A stretch of DNA of 64,000 nucleotides. It comes from Streptomyces sp. NBC_00341 (GTDB lineage Bacteria > Actinomycetota > Actinomycetes > Streptomycetales > Streptomycetaceae). The translations under genes were made by a program, and so were the position numbers. Position 1 is the first letter of the stretch. Every line of letters begins with the position of its first letter. Under the pieces are notes generated by a model, which saw only the letters and a list, made by a program, of their open reading frames with translations, did not search any database and was not told the DNA's origin. The stretch spans positions 372,001 to 436,000 of the forward strand of contig NZ_CP108002.1 of NCBI RefSeq assembly GCF_041435055.1, in the 5' to 3' direction. This document shows positions 24,358 through 34,526 of this stretch, one piece after another.

Positions 24358-25676
24358 GGCGCGCACCAGTCCACGGCGTCCTCGCGGGAGACGAAGTGCC
24401 GGGGAGCCCCGGCGGTGACGTCCTGTCCCGCGAGACGACCCGCCGGGTCCACCACGGCGGTGCGCCGGCCGCCGGCCATGAGCCGGGCCAGTCCGCCGTT
24501 CAGCATCGTCCGGGCCGCCGTGTCGATGTCCGTCACCCGGCGCAGATCCAGCACCACGGCCACCGTGTTCTCCGGGCCCGACTCGTCCAGGGCGAACAGC
24601 ACCCGCTCGGCCGCGGTGAAGTCCAGCGCGCCCTGGGCCGCGACGACCGCCACCCGCTCACGGCGGGCGCGCTCCCGCTCCCCCGCCGGCGCGGAGGGCA
24701 GATCGTCGGCCGTGGTGACCAGGGTGACGGTGGAGCCCGCCAGGGCCGGGTTGTGCATGAGGTGCAGCCCGAAACGCTCGGAGAGCGCGCCGAGCGCCCG
24801 TCGTCCCCGCACGGAGGTTCCGGCCGGGTCGAGGAGCGGGCTGTACGCCGCGAGTCCGAACCGGGCCGGGCCGGCGGCGATCAGACCGCCGGACACCCCG
24901 CTCTTGGCCGGCAGCCCGACCCGGAGCAGCCAGTCGCCCGAGGCGTTGTACATCCCGCAGGTCGCCATCACCGCCAGGACGTGCGCGGCGACGGGCTCCG
25001 GCACCACCGCGTCCCCGGTGACCGGATGGACTCCCCCGTTGGCCAGGGTCGCCGCCATCGCGGCCAGGTCCAGCGCCGTGACCCGTACCGCGCACTGGCG
25101 GAAGTACGTCTCCACGGCCGCCACCGGGTCCACGGGCAGCGGACCCGCGCTGCGGATGAGATACGCCAGGGCGCGGTTGCGGTCGCCGGTGAGCGCCTCG
25201 GAGGCGTACACCTGCTCGTCGACGTCCAGCCGCCGGCCGGCGAATCGGCTCAGGAAGTCGAGGATCCGGTCGAACCTCGGAGCGTCCCGGGTGTCGGGGA
25301 CCAGCGCGGTGGTGACGATGGCGCCCGCGTTGACCATGGCGTTGGCGGGACGTCCGGTGCCCGGTTCCAGGCTGATGGCGTTGAACGCCTCGCCGCTGGG
25401 CTCCGCGCCGACCCAGCGGCCCACCTCGTCGAGCCCGAGCGTGGACAGGGCCAGGGCGTAGACGAACGGTTTCGAGACGGACTGGGCGGTGAACGGCACC
25501 TCGACGTCACCGGTGCTGTAGCGGTGGCCGTCCATACTGATCAGGGCCAGCCCGAACGCGTCCGGGTCGGCCAGCGCCAGTTGCGGGATGTAGTCGGCGA
25601 GCCTTCCGTCGCGCAGTCCGCCGAACCGGGTGTGCAGTTCGCGCAAGGCGTCCGTGACCGCCTCTGCGGCGCTCAC
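24342..25676 (-). CDS. glsA: Glutaminase with C-terminal STAS domain
   Basis: The 444-residue protein is a serine-dependent beta-lactamase-like glutaminase (residues 1-310) that hydrolyses glutamine to glutamate and ammonia. It has GHRYSTGDVEVPFTAQSVSK with the catalytic Ser-x-x-Lys near 65, EPSGEAFNAISLE, ANAMVNAGAIV, and CGMYNASGDWLLRVGLPAKS with GVSGG near 265. Residues ~335-440 form a STAS domain (VAVVAAQGALDFTAAERVLF, then VVLDLRRVTDIDTAARTML), a ligand or partner-binding fold absent from E. coli glutaminases. The lipoprotein gene upstream is 10 bases away, so the two are cotranscribed. Confidence 0.92.
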   Translation of the reverse strand: MSAAEAVTDALRELHTRFGGLRDGRLADYIPQLALADPDAFGLALISMDGHRYSTGDVEVPFTAQSVSKPFVYALALSTLGLDEVGRWVGAEPSGEAFNAISLEPGTGRPANAMVNAGAIVTTALVPDTRDAPRFDRILDFLSRFAGRRLDVDEQVYASEALTGDRNRALAYLIRSAGPLPVDPVAAVETYFRQCAVRVTALDLAAMAATLANGGVHPVTGDAVVPEPVAAHVLAVMATCGMYNASGDWLLRVGLPAKSGVSGGLIAAGPARFGLAAYSPLLDPAGTSVRGRRALGALSERFGLHLMHNPALAGSTVTLVTTADDLPSAPAGERERARRERVAVVAAQGALDFTAAERVLFALDESGPENTVAVVLDLRRVTDIDTAARTMLNGGLARLMAGGRRTAVVDPAGRLAGQDVTAGAPRHFVSREDAVDWCAPGRTG

Positions 25677-25686
25677 CGGCCGGCCG

Positions 25687-26253
25687 TCAGCCGCGCTCGG
25701 CCTGCGCGACCCGCGGGAACGTCTTGACGCCCGCGGCCTTGCGGCTGTTGGCGTGCTGGCTGACGGTGCGGCCGGGCGGGGCGTCCGCGAAACCGAGCAC
25801 CACCGAGTCCAGGACCTTGCCCGAGGAGTCGGTGAAGTCCACCTTGACCGCGTAGAAGGCGGCCTTGTCGGTCGGGTTGGTCACCCGGACGAGGGCGCTG
25901 CGGAACTGCTCCGAGGGCTTGACCGCGAGGCCGTTGACGGAGACGTCCTTGACCGCGTCGCCCTTGCCCTTCACGCCCTTGAGCGTGGTGACGGCCTTCT
26001 GCCGGTTGCGCTCCACCTCCGCGGACACCGAGGCCGCGAACTCCTGCTGGGTGCGCCGGCTCTCCGTGGCCCGCGGCGACGCCGTCGGCTCCGCGGACAC
26101 CGTGCGGGTGCTCTTGGCGGTCCCCTGCGAAGAGGTGTCGGAGCTGTCGCAGGCGGCGGCGGAGGCGACGATCAGCGCGGCCAGTACGGCGGGGGTCAGG
26201 CTGCGGGCGGCACGGTGGCCGATGGCGCGCCGCACGGGGCTGGTCTGGTTCAC
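25687..26253 (-). CDS. Putative lipoprotein
   Basis: The 188-residue precursor starts at GTG 26253. An arginine-rich head and hydrophobic core end in a possible lipobox ASAAAC (Cys at ~36), followed by a Ser/Thr-rich tether. The exported domain has SVSAEVERNRQKAVTTLKG, then FRSALVRVTNPTDKAAFYAV and KVDFTDSSGKVLDSVVLGF, a beta-sandwich pattern like FxLYD-type extracellular domains. Function unknown. It is the first gene of a unit with the glutaminase (10 bases apart). Confidence 0.65.
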   Translation of the reverse strand: MNQTSPVRRAIGHRAARSLTPAVLAALIVASAAACDSSDTSSQGTAKSTRTVSAEPTASPRATESRRTQQEFAASVSAEVERNRQKAVTTLKGVKGKGDAVKDVSVNGLAVKPSEQFRSALVRVTNPTDKAAFYAVKVDFTDSSGKVLDSVVLGFADAPPGRTVSQHANSRKAAGVKTFPRVAQAERG

Positions 26254-26447
26254 GGACGCTCCGTCTGCTCGGAAGTACGAAGGAAGGACCGGCTCTCGTT
26301 CCCGCTGTCCAGGGTGAGCGTGGACATCGCGCATACCTCCTGGAGCCGGGAGTACCAATTCGCCCATATTAGGTTGCAAAGGTATGAATTGACTCGTCGA
26401 ATCACCCACTCAGCACCGCAGTACGCCAAGTCCCCGGGAGGGAACAG

Positions 26448-27563
26448 ATGGACACGGATGCCCTGACCGCCGGCCTCTTGCAGGAGCTCCGGGCGGCCAA
26501 GCCCTATCCCGCCCTGTCCCTGACCATGCCGACCCACCGGCGCGCACCCGACAACGCGCAGGACGCCGTCCGGCTGCGCAATCTGGTCGCCGCCGCGGGA
26601 AACCGGCTCGACGCCGATCCCCAGGTCGGCCGGGAGACCCGGGCCGCCGTCAAGCAGCAGCTCGACCGGGCGGTCGCGGAGATCGATCCGCGCCGGGCCC
26701 TGGACTCGCTGGTGGTCCTGGCCACGGCGGACGAGTACCAGATCTGGCAGCTCCCCCGCACCGCACCCGAACGAGTGGTGCTGAGCGACACCTACCTCAC
26801 CCGCAACCTGGTCGCCGCCAAGGCGCAGGCCCGGCCGTTCTGGGCGCTCACCGTCTCCGCCGACCACGCGGCCCTGTTCAGCGGCACGGGGGACGCGGCG
26901 CACGAGGAGCGGATCGGCGGCTTCCCGCTGACGGCTCCGCACGAGCCGCCCAACCCGCAGCGCGAGGAGCGGATCGGCGACACCCCGAGCACGTTCAGCG
27001 ACGAGGACACCCGCCAGTTCCTGCGGACCGTGGACGAGAAGCTGCGCGGGGTCCTGGCCACGGATCCGCGCCCGCTGTACCTGGTCGGCCTCGCTCTCGC
27101 GCTGGCGATGCTGGACGAGGTCGGTGAGAGCACCGGGGCGGCGGTCGGGCGGGTGACCAAGGGCGCTCCCGCCGACACCACGCCCGGCGGCCTGCTCACC
27201 GAGCTGCGCCCCGCCCTGGAGGCCCGGCAGAAGCGGTTCGCCGCCGAGATCGAGGGCAAGCTGGACGAGGCGCGCGGCCGTCACGCCTTCGCCGGCGGTC
27301 TCGACGAGGTGTGGGCCGCCGTACGGGAGGCGCGGGCCGGACTGGTAGCGGTGGAGGAGCACTACCAGCAGACGGTCCGGGTCGCCCGGGAGCACCTTGA
27401 GCCGGTGAGCGCGGACGCCCTGGACCCGGCGGACGAGAAGGTCCGCGAGGACATCGTGGACGAGCTGGTCGAGGCGGCGCTGGACAGTGGCGCGGAGGTG
27501 GTGTTCGTCGCGGACGACTCACTCAAGGAGCACGGGCGGATCGCGGCGGCGCTGCGCTACTGA
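26448..27563 (+). CDS. baeRF3-type release-factor-like protein
   Basis: This 371-residue protein has the features of the bacterial archaeo-eukaryotic-release-factor (baeRF) family 3: ALSLTMPTHRRAPDNAQDAV near residue 23, then DSLVVLATADEYQIWQLP and FWALTVSADHAALFSG in the middle. The C-terminal L7Ae-like domain ends VVFVADDSLKEHGRIAAALRY. The family is predicted to bind the ribosome or RNA but lacks a proven role; some members are stress or hibernation linked. ATG 26448 follows CGGGAGGG. It is transcribed alone, ending in the strong hairpin at 27569-27615. Confidence 0.75.
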   Translation: MDTDALTAGLLQELRAAKPYPALSLTMPTHRRAPDNAQDAVRLRNLVAAAGNRLDADPQVGRETRAAVKQQLDRAVAEIDPRRALDSLVVLATADEYQIWQLPRTAPERVVLSDTYLTRNLVAAKAQARPFWALTVSADHAALFSGTGDAAHEERIGGFPLTAPHEPPNPQREERIGDTPSTFSDEDTRQFLRTVDEKLRGVLATDPRPLYLVGLALALAMLDEVGESTGAAVGRVTKGAPADTTPGGLLTELRPALEARQKRFAAEIEGKLDEARGRHAFAGGLDEVWAAVREARAGLVAVEEHYQQTVRVAREHLEPVSADALDPADEKVREDIVDELVEAALDSGAEVVFVADDSLKEHGRIAAALRY

Positions 27564-27568
27564 ACGTC

Positions 27569-27615
27569 GTACGGCAGGGGCCCGGACGGTCGTCCGTCCG
27601 GGCCCCCGCCGTACG
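27569..27615. terminator. Strong bidirectional terminator
   Basis: GTACGGC at 27569-27575 pairs with GCCGTAC at 27609-27615, and the stem continues through GGGGCCCGGACG and CGTCCGGGCCCC around a short loop. It lies between the convergent baeRF3 and phosphoketolase genes. Confidence 0.8.
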
Positions 27616-27627
27616 CGGCGGCGGACC

Positions 27628-30015
27628 TCAGCCCTCCCAGGTCCAGTCGGCGACCTCGGGGAGGTCCGTGCCGTGCTCGCGGATCCAGGCGTGGTGACGG
27701 GTACGGGTGTCGGACATCGCCTGACGCACCGCCACGGCACGGACGCCGAGGCCCGGTACCCGGTCGATGACGTCCATGACCAGCCGGTAGCGGTCGAGGT
27801 CGTTGCGGACCACCATGTCGAACGGCGTGGTGGTCGTGCCCTCCTCCTTGTAGCCGCGCACGTGCAGCTGGGCGTGACCGGTGCGGCGGTAGGCCAGCCG
27901 GTGGATCAGCCAGGGATAGCCGTGGTACGCGAAGATCACCGGCTTGTCGCGGGTGAAGAGCGCGTCGTACTCGGAGTCGGGCATCCCGTGCGGATGCTCG
28001 TCGTGCGGCATGAGCCGGGCCATGTCGACGACGTTCACCACCCGCACCGCCAGCTCGGGCAGGTGATGCCGGAGCAGACCGGCCGCCGCCAGGACCTCCA
28101 GGGTGGGGACGTCCCCGGCGCAGGCGAGCACCACATCGGGCTCACGGCTGCCGTCGTCCGTACCCGCCCACTCCCACGTCCCGGCGCCGCGGGCGCAGTG
28201 CGCACGGGCCTGGTCGAGGGTGAGCCAGTCGAAGCTGGGCTGCTTCCCGGCCACGATCACGTTGACGTAGTCACGGCTGCGCAGCGCGTGGTCGGCCACG
28301 GACAGCAGCGTGTTGGCGTCCGGGGGCAGGTAGACGCGGACGACCTCCGGGCTCTTGTTGAGGATGTGGTCGACGAAGCCCGGGTCCTGGTGCGAGAAGC
28401 CGTTGTGGTCCTGCCGCCAGACGTGCGAGGTGAGGAGGTAGTTGAGGGAGGCGATGGGGCGGCGCCACGGCAGCCGGCGCGAGGTACGAAGCCATTTGAT
28501 GTGCTGGTTGACCATCGAGTCGACGATGTGGGCGAACGCCTCGTAGCAGGAGAACAGTCCGTGTCGGCCGGTGAGCAGGTAGCCCTCCAGCCAGCCCTGG
28601 CACAGGTGCTCGGAGAGGACCTCCATGACGCGGCCGTCGCGGGCCAGGTGCTCGTCGGTGGGCAGCGTCCCGGCCTGCCAGGCCTTTCCGGTCGCCTCGT
28701 AGAGGGCGTCGAGCCGGTTCGAGGCCGTCTCGTCGGGGCCGACCACCCGGAAGTCCCTGCGGTCCGCGGTGGCCGCCATCACGGCTTCCAGCAGTCCGCC
28801 CAGGACCCGGGTCGGCTCGTGCAGGACGGTGCCCGGCCGGTCCACCCCCACCGCGTACGCGTCGAGCGGCGGAACGGGCAGGTCGCGCAGGAGCAGCCCG
28901 CCGTTGGCGTACGGGGTGGAGCCGAGCCGGGCCTGGCCTGCGGGCACACGGCTGAGGACCTGCTCCGAGGGGCGTCCTTCGGCGTCGAAGAGCTCCTCCG
29001 GCCGGTAGGAGCGCAGCCACGCCTCCAGCTGACGCAGGTGGGCCGGGTTGTCGCGGACCCCGGGCAGCGGGACCTGGTGGGCGCGCCAGGTCCCTTCGAC
29101 GGGCAGCCCGTCGACCTCGGCGGGGCCGGTCCAGCCCTGCGGGGTGCGCAGCACGATCATGGGCCAGCGCGGGCGGTCGGTGTCGCCGCCGGTCCGGGCG
29201 GCCTGCTGGAGCTCTCCGATGCGGTCGACGGCCCGGTCCATCGCGACGGCCATCGCCCGGTGCACGGTGAGCGGGTCGTCGCCCGAGACGAACAGCGGTT
29301 CGTGCCCGTAGCCGCGCAGCAGGGCGTCCAGCTCCTCCTCGGGGAGGCGCGCGAGCACCGTCGGGTTGGCGATCTTGTAGCCGTTGAGGTGGAGGACCGG
29401 CAGGACGGCCCCGTCGTGGACCGGATCGAGGAACTTGTTGGCGTGCCAGGAGCCGGCGAGCGGCCCGGTCTCCGCCTCCCCGTCACCGACGACGCAGGTG
29501 ACGAGCAGCTCCGGGTGGTCGAGGGCGGCGCCGTAGGCGTGGGCGAGGGAGTAGCCGAGTTCGCCGCCCTCGTGGATGGAGCCGGGGGTCTCTGGTGCGA
29601 CGTGGCTGGGCACACCGCCGGGGAAGGAGAACTGTTTGAACAGCAGGCCCATGCCCGCCGCGTCCCTGCTGACGTCGGGGTACGTCTCCGAGTAGCTGCC
29701 CTCCAGCCATGAGTTGGCGAGCACCGCGGGACCGCCGTGGCCGGGGCCCCACACGCACAGCGCGGGGATGCCGCGTGCGGCGATGACCCGGTTGAGGTGC
29801 GTATACACGAGGTTGAGCCCCGGTGAGGTGCCCCAGTGGCCGAGCAGTCTGGGCTTGATGTGCTCGGGGGCGAGCGGCCGGGTGAGCAGCGGGTTGGCCA
29901 TCAGGTAGATCTGGCCGACGGCCAGGTAGTTGGCCGCCCGCCAGTGGGCGTCGAGCGCGGAGATCTCTTCGTCGGACGGGCCGGCCGTCGGTGAGGCCGG
30001 TGGGGCGTCGCTCAT
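27628..30015 (-). CDS. xfp: Phosphoketolase
   Basis: This 795-residue thiamine-diphosphate enzyme splits xylulose-5-phosphate (and probably fructose-6-phosphate) with phosphate into acetyl phosphate and an aldose phosphate. Family signatures are [18 protein letters not shown] near residue 63, [24 protein letters not shown] near 155, the cofactor motif [12 protein letters not shown] near 180, [15 protein letters not shown] near 540 and a [16 protein letters not shown] end domain. Length is normal (about 790-820). It follows the aldehyde dehydrogenase gene by 84 bases on the same strand. No acetate kinase is nearby. Confidence 0.93.
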   Translation of the reverse strand: MSDAPPASPTAGPSDEEISALDAHWRAANYLAVGQIYLMANPLLTRPLAPEHIKPRLLGHWGTSPGLNLVYTHLNRVIAARGIPALCVWGPGHGGPAVLANSWLEGSYSETYPDVSRDAAGMGLLFKQFSFPGGVPSHVAPETPGSIHEGGELGYSLAHAYGAALDHPELLVTCVVGDGEAETGPLAGSWHANKFLDPVHDGAVLPVLHLNGYKIANPTVLARLPEEELDALLRGYGHEPLFVSGDDPLTVHRAMAVAMDRAVDRIGELQQAARTGGDTDRPRWPMIVLRTPQGWTGPAEVDGLPVEGTWRAHQVPLPGVRDNPAHLRQLEAWLRSYRPEELFDAEGRPSEQVLSRVPAGQARLGSTPYANGGLLLRDLPVPPLDAYAVGVDRPGTVLHEPTRVLGGLLEAVMAATADRRDFRVVGPDETASNRLDALYEATGKAWQAGTLPTDEHLARDGRVMEVLSEHLCQGWLEGYLLTGRHGLFSCYEAFAHIVDSMVNQHIKWLRTSRRLPWRRPIASLNYLLTSHVWRQDHNGFSHQDPGFVDHILNKSPEVVRVYLPPDANTLLSVADHALRSRDYVNVIVAGKQPSFDWLTLDQARAHCARGAGTWEWAGTDDGSREPDVVLACAGDVPTLEVLAAAGLLRHHLPELAVRVVNVVDMARLMPHDEHPHGMPDSEYDALFTRDKPVIFAYHGYPWLIHRLAYRRTGHAQLHVRGYKEEGTTTTPFDMVVRNDLDRYRLVMDVIDRVPGLGVRAVAVRQAMSDTRTRHHAWIREHGTDLPEVADWTWEG

Positions 30016-30099
30016 GGTCACCTTCTCAGCGGGCGGAACAGCGGGCAGAACAGTGGGCGGAACGAGGGCTGGGAACGGGCACGGGCGCCGGGGACGCGT

Positions 30100-31512
30100 T
30101 CACCGCGGCTCGGCGCCGTACCAGACGGTGGTGGCGTTGCAGAACTCGCGGATGCCGTGTCCGGCCAGCTCACGCCCGTAGCCCGAGCGCTTCACGCCGC
30201 CGAACGGCAGCGCGGGGTGCGAGGCCGTCATCCCGTTGAAGAAGACGCCGCCCGCCTCCAGATCGCGGACGCAGCGCCGGCTCTCCTCCGCGTCACGGGT
30301 CCACACGTTGGAGCTGAGCCCGAACGGGGTGTCGTTGGCGAGCTCCACCGCCTCGTCGAGGCTGTCGACCCGGTAGAGCGTGGCGACGGGACCGAAGGTC
30401 TCCTCGCGGTGGATCCGCATGGCGGGCGTGATGCCGGTCAGGACGGTGGGCGCGTAGAACCAGCCGTTCTCCAGGCCGCCGCCCAGCCCCTCGGGCCGGC
30501 CGCCGCCGCACAGGGCGACGGCGCCCCGCCGTACGGCGTCGTCGACGAGTTCCTCCAGGTCTGTACGGCCCTGCTCGCTGGAGAGCGGGCCGACGTCGGT
30601 GGACTCCTCCAGCGGGTCGCCGACGGTCAGGTCGCGCATGCCCACGGTGAAGCGTTCGGCGAACTCCTCGTACACCTCGGTGTGCACGATGAACCGCTTG
30701 GCGGCGATGCAGGACTGGCCGTTGTTCTGGACCCGGGCGGTGACGGCGGTACGGGCGGCCCGCGCGACGTCGGCCGAGGGCAGGACGAGGTAGGGATCGC
30801 TGCCGCCCAGCTCCAGGACGGTGTGCTTGACCTCGTCGCCCGCGGCGGCCGCGACGGCGCGCCCGGCCGGTTCGCTGCCGGTCAGGGTGGCCGCGGCCAC
30901 CCGGTGGTCGCGCAGGATCGCCTCGACCGCGGCGGAGCCCACCAGCAGGGTCTGGAAGCAGCCTTCGGGGAATCCGGCCCGGCGGAACAGATCGCCCAGG
31001 TAGAGCGCGGTCTGCGGCACGTTCGAGGCGTGCTTCAGCAGCCCGGTGTTGCCCGCCATGAGGGCGGGGGCCGCGAACCGTACGACCTGCCAGAGCGGGA
31101 AGTTCCACGGCATCACGGCGAGCACGGCGCCCAGCGGACGGTAGTGGACATAGGCGCGGGAGGCACCGGAGTCCTCGACGTCGGCGGGCGCGGGGTGCTC
31201 GTCGGCGAGGAGCTCCTGCGCGTGGGTGGCGTACCAGCGCATGGCCTTCGCGCACTTCGCGGCCTCGGCGCGGGCCGCCTTGACCGGCTTGCCCATCTCC
31301 AGGGTCATGGTGCGGGCGATGTCCTGCTGGTCCTCGTCCAGGAGATCGGCGGCCCGGTTCAGCAGCCGGGACCGTTCGCCGAACCCGGTGGTGCGGTACT
31401 CCCGGAAGGCGGCGTCCGCCGCGGCGAGCCGCCGCTCGATCTCGTCCGCTTCCAGGGCGTCGAACGTCCTCAGGGTCTCGCCGTTCGCGGGGTTGACCGT
31501 CGCGATGGGCAT
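30100..31512 (-). CDS. Aldehyde dehydrogenase, succinate-semialdehyde type
   Basis: This 470-residue enzyme belongs to the SSADH-like branch of NAD(P)-dependent aldehyde dehydrogenases. It has the N-terminus ATVNPANGETLRTFDALEA, the cofactor loop VMPWNFPLWQVVRFAAPALM near residue 140, catalytic Glu in TVLELGGSDPYLVL near 240 and catalytic Cys in RVQNNGQSCIAAKRF near 275. The end is ASHPALPFGGVKRSGYGREL. ATG 31512 follows AGGAGG. It probably oxidises succinate semialdehyde or a similar aldehyde. With the phosphoketolase 84 bases downstream it may form a stress or fermentation unit. Confidence 0.88.
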   Translation of the reverse strand: MPIATVNPANGETLRTFDALEADEIERRLAAADAAFREYRTTGFGERSRLLNRAADLLDEDQQDIARTMTLEMGKPVKAARAEAAKCAKAMRWYATHAQELLADEHPAPADVEDSGASRAYVHYRPLGAVLAVMPWNFPLWQVVRFAAPALMAGNTGLLKHASNVPQTALYLGDLFRRAGFPEGCFQTLLVGSAAVEAILRDHRVAAATLTGSEPAGRAVAAAAGDEVKHTVLELGGSDPYLVLPSADVARAARTAVTARVQNNGQSCIAAKRFIVHTEVYEEFAERFTVGMRDLTVGDPLEESTDVGPLSSEQGRTDLEELVDDAVRRGAVALCGGGRPEGLGGGLENGWFYAPTVLTGITPAMRIHREETFGPVATLYRVDSLDEAVELANDTPFGLSSNVWTRDAEESRRCVRDLEAGGVFFNGMTASHPALPFGGVKRSGYGRELAGHGIREFCNATTVWYGAEPR

Positions 31513-31680
31513 GACTGTGGCCTCCTTGCCTCGGTACTCCGACCGTGCCGCGCCACGTCCGGTGACGCAACGCGGGCCGGGCACACGCGTACCCGTCCGG
31601 CGCGGATCATGCGTGCGGGACGCACACGATCCGCGCCGGACGGGAGGACCGCGGGGTGCCCGCGCTCCGTACCGCGCGCC

Positions 31681-32211
31681 TCAGACGAGGGCGGGGGCCT
31701 GGGCCGGGGCGGGGGCGTCCGTCCCGGCGGGGGCCGCGGCTTCGGCTGCCGGGAAGTCCGTGACCACCGCGGGCGGGCGGCGGAACTCGCGGACGCCGGG
31801 CAGCGGCGGGAGCGGCACCAGCGCGATGTGCTGCGGCTCCTGCGCGTACCGGGTGAACCAGACGACCTTGCCCTCGGCGGTCCGGCAGGTGCCCCAGCTG
31901 TCGCTGAGGGCCATCACCCGGCTGAGCCCACCGCCCTCGTGGAGCAGCCGGGGCATTTCGGCACCGTTGTCAGCGACGGAGACCGTGAGGTGCCGTCCGG
32001 ACCAGCGGAGTTCGAGGACACAGGTGTTGTCGTCACCGACGTGCCGCTGGACGTTGGTCAGCAGCTCCTCCACAGCACGGCACACGGGCCGTACGTGAAG
32101 TTCGAGACTCCAGTGGCGCAGATGCGCGGCGATGATCCGCCGCAGCTGGGACACGCGCTCTGCCGAAACCTGGAGTTCGACCAGATAGTGCCGGTCGAGT
32201 GGAACGGTCAT
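31681..32211 (-). CDS. RsbW-like ATP-binding regulator
   Basis: This 176-residue protein has a GHKL/HATPase_c_2 fold: CRAVEELLTNVQRHVGDDNT (N-box) near residue 45, LTVSVADNGAEMPRL (G1) near 78 and GGGLSRVMALSDSWG (G2) near 92. This is the form of anti-sigma factors and serine kinases such as RsbW that act in sigma-B-type stress networks. The C-terminal ~35 residues are Ala/Pro-rich and probably disordered. No anti-anti-sigma or sigma gene is adjacent. SigB-type promoters occur elsewhere in the window. Confidence 0.8.
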   Translation of the reverse strand: MTVPLDRHYLVELQVSAERVSQLRRIIAAHLRHWSLELHVRPVCRAVEELLTNVQRHVGDDNTCVLELRWSGRHLTVSVADNGAEMPRLLHEGGGLSRVMALSDSWGTCRTAEGKVVWFTRYAQEPQHIALVPLPPLPGVREFRRPPAVVTDFPAAEAAAPAGTDAPAPAQAPALV

Positions 32212-32299
32212 CGTCGAGGCTCCTCACATCGAGGCCCACATGCTTCGCCCCGTTGAACGAACGACCCCCGAATGCAAAGAGTGAGCAGATGTCACTTCT

Positions 32300-32321
32300 G
32301 GGTCACTCCTTAGGGTGACCC
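32300..32321. promoter_or_regulatory. Palindromic hairpin or operator
   Basis: GGGTCAC and GTGACCC pair around an 8-base loop (TCCTTAGG). It lies between the end of the molybdenum hydroxylase genes and the start of the RsbW-like gene, so it could terminate the first or regulate the second. Confidence 0.4.
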
Positions 32322-32407
32322 GGTAGAGCCGGTTGCGCAACACATCCGGCCGCGCACCCCCGGTGACCAGCGCGTTTGCCTCTGCCGGGGGCGGGTGCCC
32401 CCTTCCC

Positions 32408-34507
32408 TCAGGGCAGTTGGGGCAGCAGCCGGTCCGGGGTGAGCGGGAGGGTGCGGAGCCGGACACCGGTGGCGTGCCGGACGGCGTTGCCGATCGCCGC
32501 CGCCGCGCCGACGATGCCGATCTCACCGATTCCCTTGCTGCCCATCGGGTTGAGGTGCGGGTCCTCCTCCTCGATCCAGTGTGCCTCGATGCCGACCGCG
32601 TCCGCGCAGGCCGGCACGTGGTAGGAGGCGAGATCGCTCTCGGTGAAGTCCCCGAACACCGGGTCCATGCTGCTGGACTCGGTCAGCGCCATGCCGAGCC
32701 CCATGGTCATTCCGCCGATGAACTGGGAGCGTGCGGTACGGGAGTTGAGGATGCGTCCGGCGGCGAAGACCCCGAGCATCCGGCGCACCCGGACCTCGCC
32801 GGTCCTGCTGTCGACGGCGACCTCGGCGAAGTGCGCCCCGAAGGCGTGCCGGGCGTACGGGGACTCGGCCGCCGTCTCGCTGTCGGTGTCGGCGGTCACC
32901 GTCACTCCCTCCTCCGGCAGCGCTCCGGTGCGCTCACCGAGCCGGCGCGCGAGGCCGGCCGCCGCCTTGTGCACCGACCAGCCCCAGGAACCGGTGCCGG
33001 AGGAGCCGCCGGCCAGCGGGGCGTCCGGCAGGTCGCTGTTGCCGATGTCGACGATCACGTTCTCGACCGGGGTCTCCAGCGCGCTCGCGGCGATCTGGGC
33101 GAGGACGGTGCGGGCGCCGGTACCGATGTCGGTGGCGTTGACCGCGATGCGGTACGAGCCGTCGGCCGCCGCGTGGGCCGAGGCGTGGGAGGCGCTCATG
33201 TAGACCGGGTACGTGGCCGAGGCGACGCCCGTACCGAGCAGCAGCGCCCCTTCCCGGCGGACCGCGGGGCGGGGATCGCGGCCGTGCCAGCCGAAGCGCT
33301 CGGAGCCCTCCCGCAGGCATGCGGCCAGACCTCGGCTGCTGAAGGGTTTCCCGGAGTCGGGCTCGTCGGCCGGGTCGTTGCGCAGGCGCAGTTCGACGGG
33401 GTCGATGCCCAGGGCCGAGGCGAGTTCGTCCAGGGCCGATTCGAGCGCGTACATGCCGGGGGCCTCGCCCGGGGCGCGCATCCAGGACGGGCTCGGGACG
33501 TCGAGGGCGGTGACCCGGTGGACGGTGCGGCTGTGCGCGGAGCCGTACATCACCCGGGCCGGTACGGCGGCCTGCTCCACGAACTCCTTGACGGTGGAGG
33601 TGTGGGTGATGATCTCGTGGGCGACCGAGGTGAGGGTGCCGTCGGCCTCCGCGCCGAGCCGGACGCGCTGAACGGTGGGCGCGCGGTGACCGACGACCGC
33701 GGCCATGTGGCGCCGGGGCATGGCGAGTTCGACGGGCCGGCCGGTGTGCAGCGCGGCCATGGCGGCGAGCACGGCCTGGGGGCGCGGGGTGCCCTTGGAG
33801 CCGAAGCCGCCGCCCACGTGTTCCGAGACGACGGTGACCTGGTCCGGCCGCAGCCCGAACACGGTGGCGAGACTGTCCCGCACCTTGGTGGCGCCCTGGC
33901 CGGAGTCGTACACGGTGAGATGCCCCTCCGGCGACCAGTGGGCGGTCGAGGCGTGCGGTTCCATGGGGTGGTTGTGCAGCGCGCCGAGCGTGTACGTGGC
34001 GTCGATCCGTACGGGCGCGGCGGCGAACGCCCGGTCGAAATCGCCGCGTTCACGTACGGCCGGGTAGCCGCCGTTGGCGGTCTCCGGGGTGTACAGACCG
34101 GGGTGATCCGCTGTCAGTACGACGTCGTGCGGGGCGCTCTCGTAGGTGATGTCCAGCGCCTCCGCACCCGCTCGCGCGCCTTCCAGGGTGTCCGCCACGA
34201 CGAGGGCGATCTGCCAGCCACGGTGCGGCACGCGGTCATTCTGGAGGACGGCGAGGATCGGATCGTCCGGTTCCCGGGTCCGCGGCGCGTTCTCGTGGGT
34301 GAGGACGGCGCGGACTCCGGGGAGGGCCATCGCGTCGGCGGTGCCGATCGCGGTGACGCGGCCGCGCGGCACGGTGGCGGGCACCGGCCAGGCGTACAGG
34401 CAGCCGGGCAGGTTACGTTCGGCGGAGTAGCGGGCGGCGCCGGTCACCTTGTCCCGGCCCTCGCGGCGGACGACGGGGGCGCCCAGGGGCTGGAGGGTGT
34501 CGCTCAT
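32408..34507 (-). CDS. Molybdenum hydroxylase, large molybdopterin-binding subunit
   Basis: This 699-residue protein is the large subunit of an xanthine-dehydrogenase-family enzyme. It has VRREGRDKVTGAARYSAERN at the N-terminus, NHPMEPHASTAHWSPEGH near 190, VSEHVGGGFGSKGTPRPQAV near 230 (cofactor-binding Gly loop), the arginine block SPSWMRAPGEAPGMYALESA near 340 and GSKGIGEIGIVGAAAAIGNA at the end with the catalytic Glu. The oxidised substrate (aldehyde or N-heterocycle) is not evident. It is third in an operon with the 2Fe-2S and FAD subunits, 19 bases after the FAD gene. Confidence 0.9.
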   Translation of the reverse strand: MSDTLQPLGAPVVRREGRDKVTGAARYSAERNLPGCLYAWPVPATVPRGRVTAIGTADAMALPGVRAVLTHENAPRTREPDDPILAVLQNDRVPHRGWQIALVVADTLEGARAGAEALDITYESAPHDVVLTADHPGLYTPETANGGYPAVRERGDFDRAFAAAPVRIDATYTLGALHNHPMEPHASTAHWSPEGHLTVYDSGQGATKVRDSLATVFGLRPDQVTVVSEHVGGGFGSKGTPRPQAVLAAMAALHTGRPVELAMPRRHMAAVVGHRAPTVQRVRLGAEADGTLTSVAHEIITHTSTVKEFVEQAAVPARVMYGSAHSRTVHRVTALDVPSPSWMRAPGEAPGMYALESALDELASALGIDPVELRLRNDPADEPDSGKPFSSRGLAACLREGSERFGWHGRDPRPAVRREGALLLGTGVASATYPVYMSASHASAHAAADGSYRIAVNATDIGTGARTVLAQIAASALETPVENVIVDIGNSDLPDAPLAGGSSGTGSWGWSVHKAAAGLARRLGERTGALPEEGVTVTADTDSETAAESPYARHAFGAHFAEVAVDSRTGEVRVRRMLGVFAAGRILNSRTARSQFIGGMTMGLGMALTESSSMDPVFGDFTESDLASYHVPACADAVGIEAHWIEEEDPHLNPMGSKGIGEIGIVGAAAAIGNAVRHATGVRLRTLPLTPDRLLPQLP

Positions 34508-34526
34508 GGTGGGAGTCCTCGGCTCT

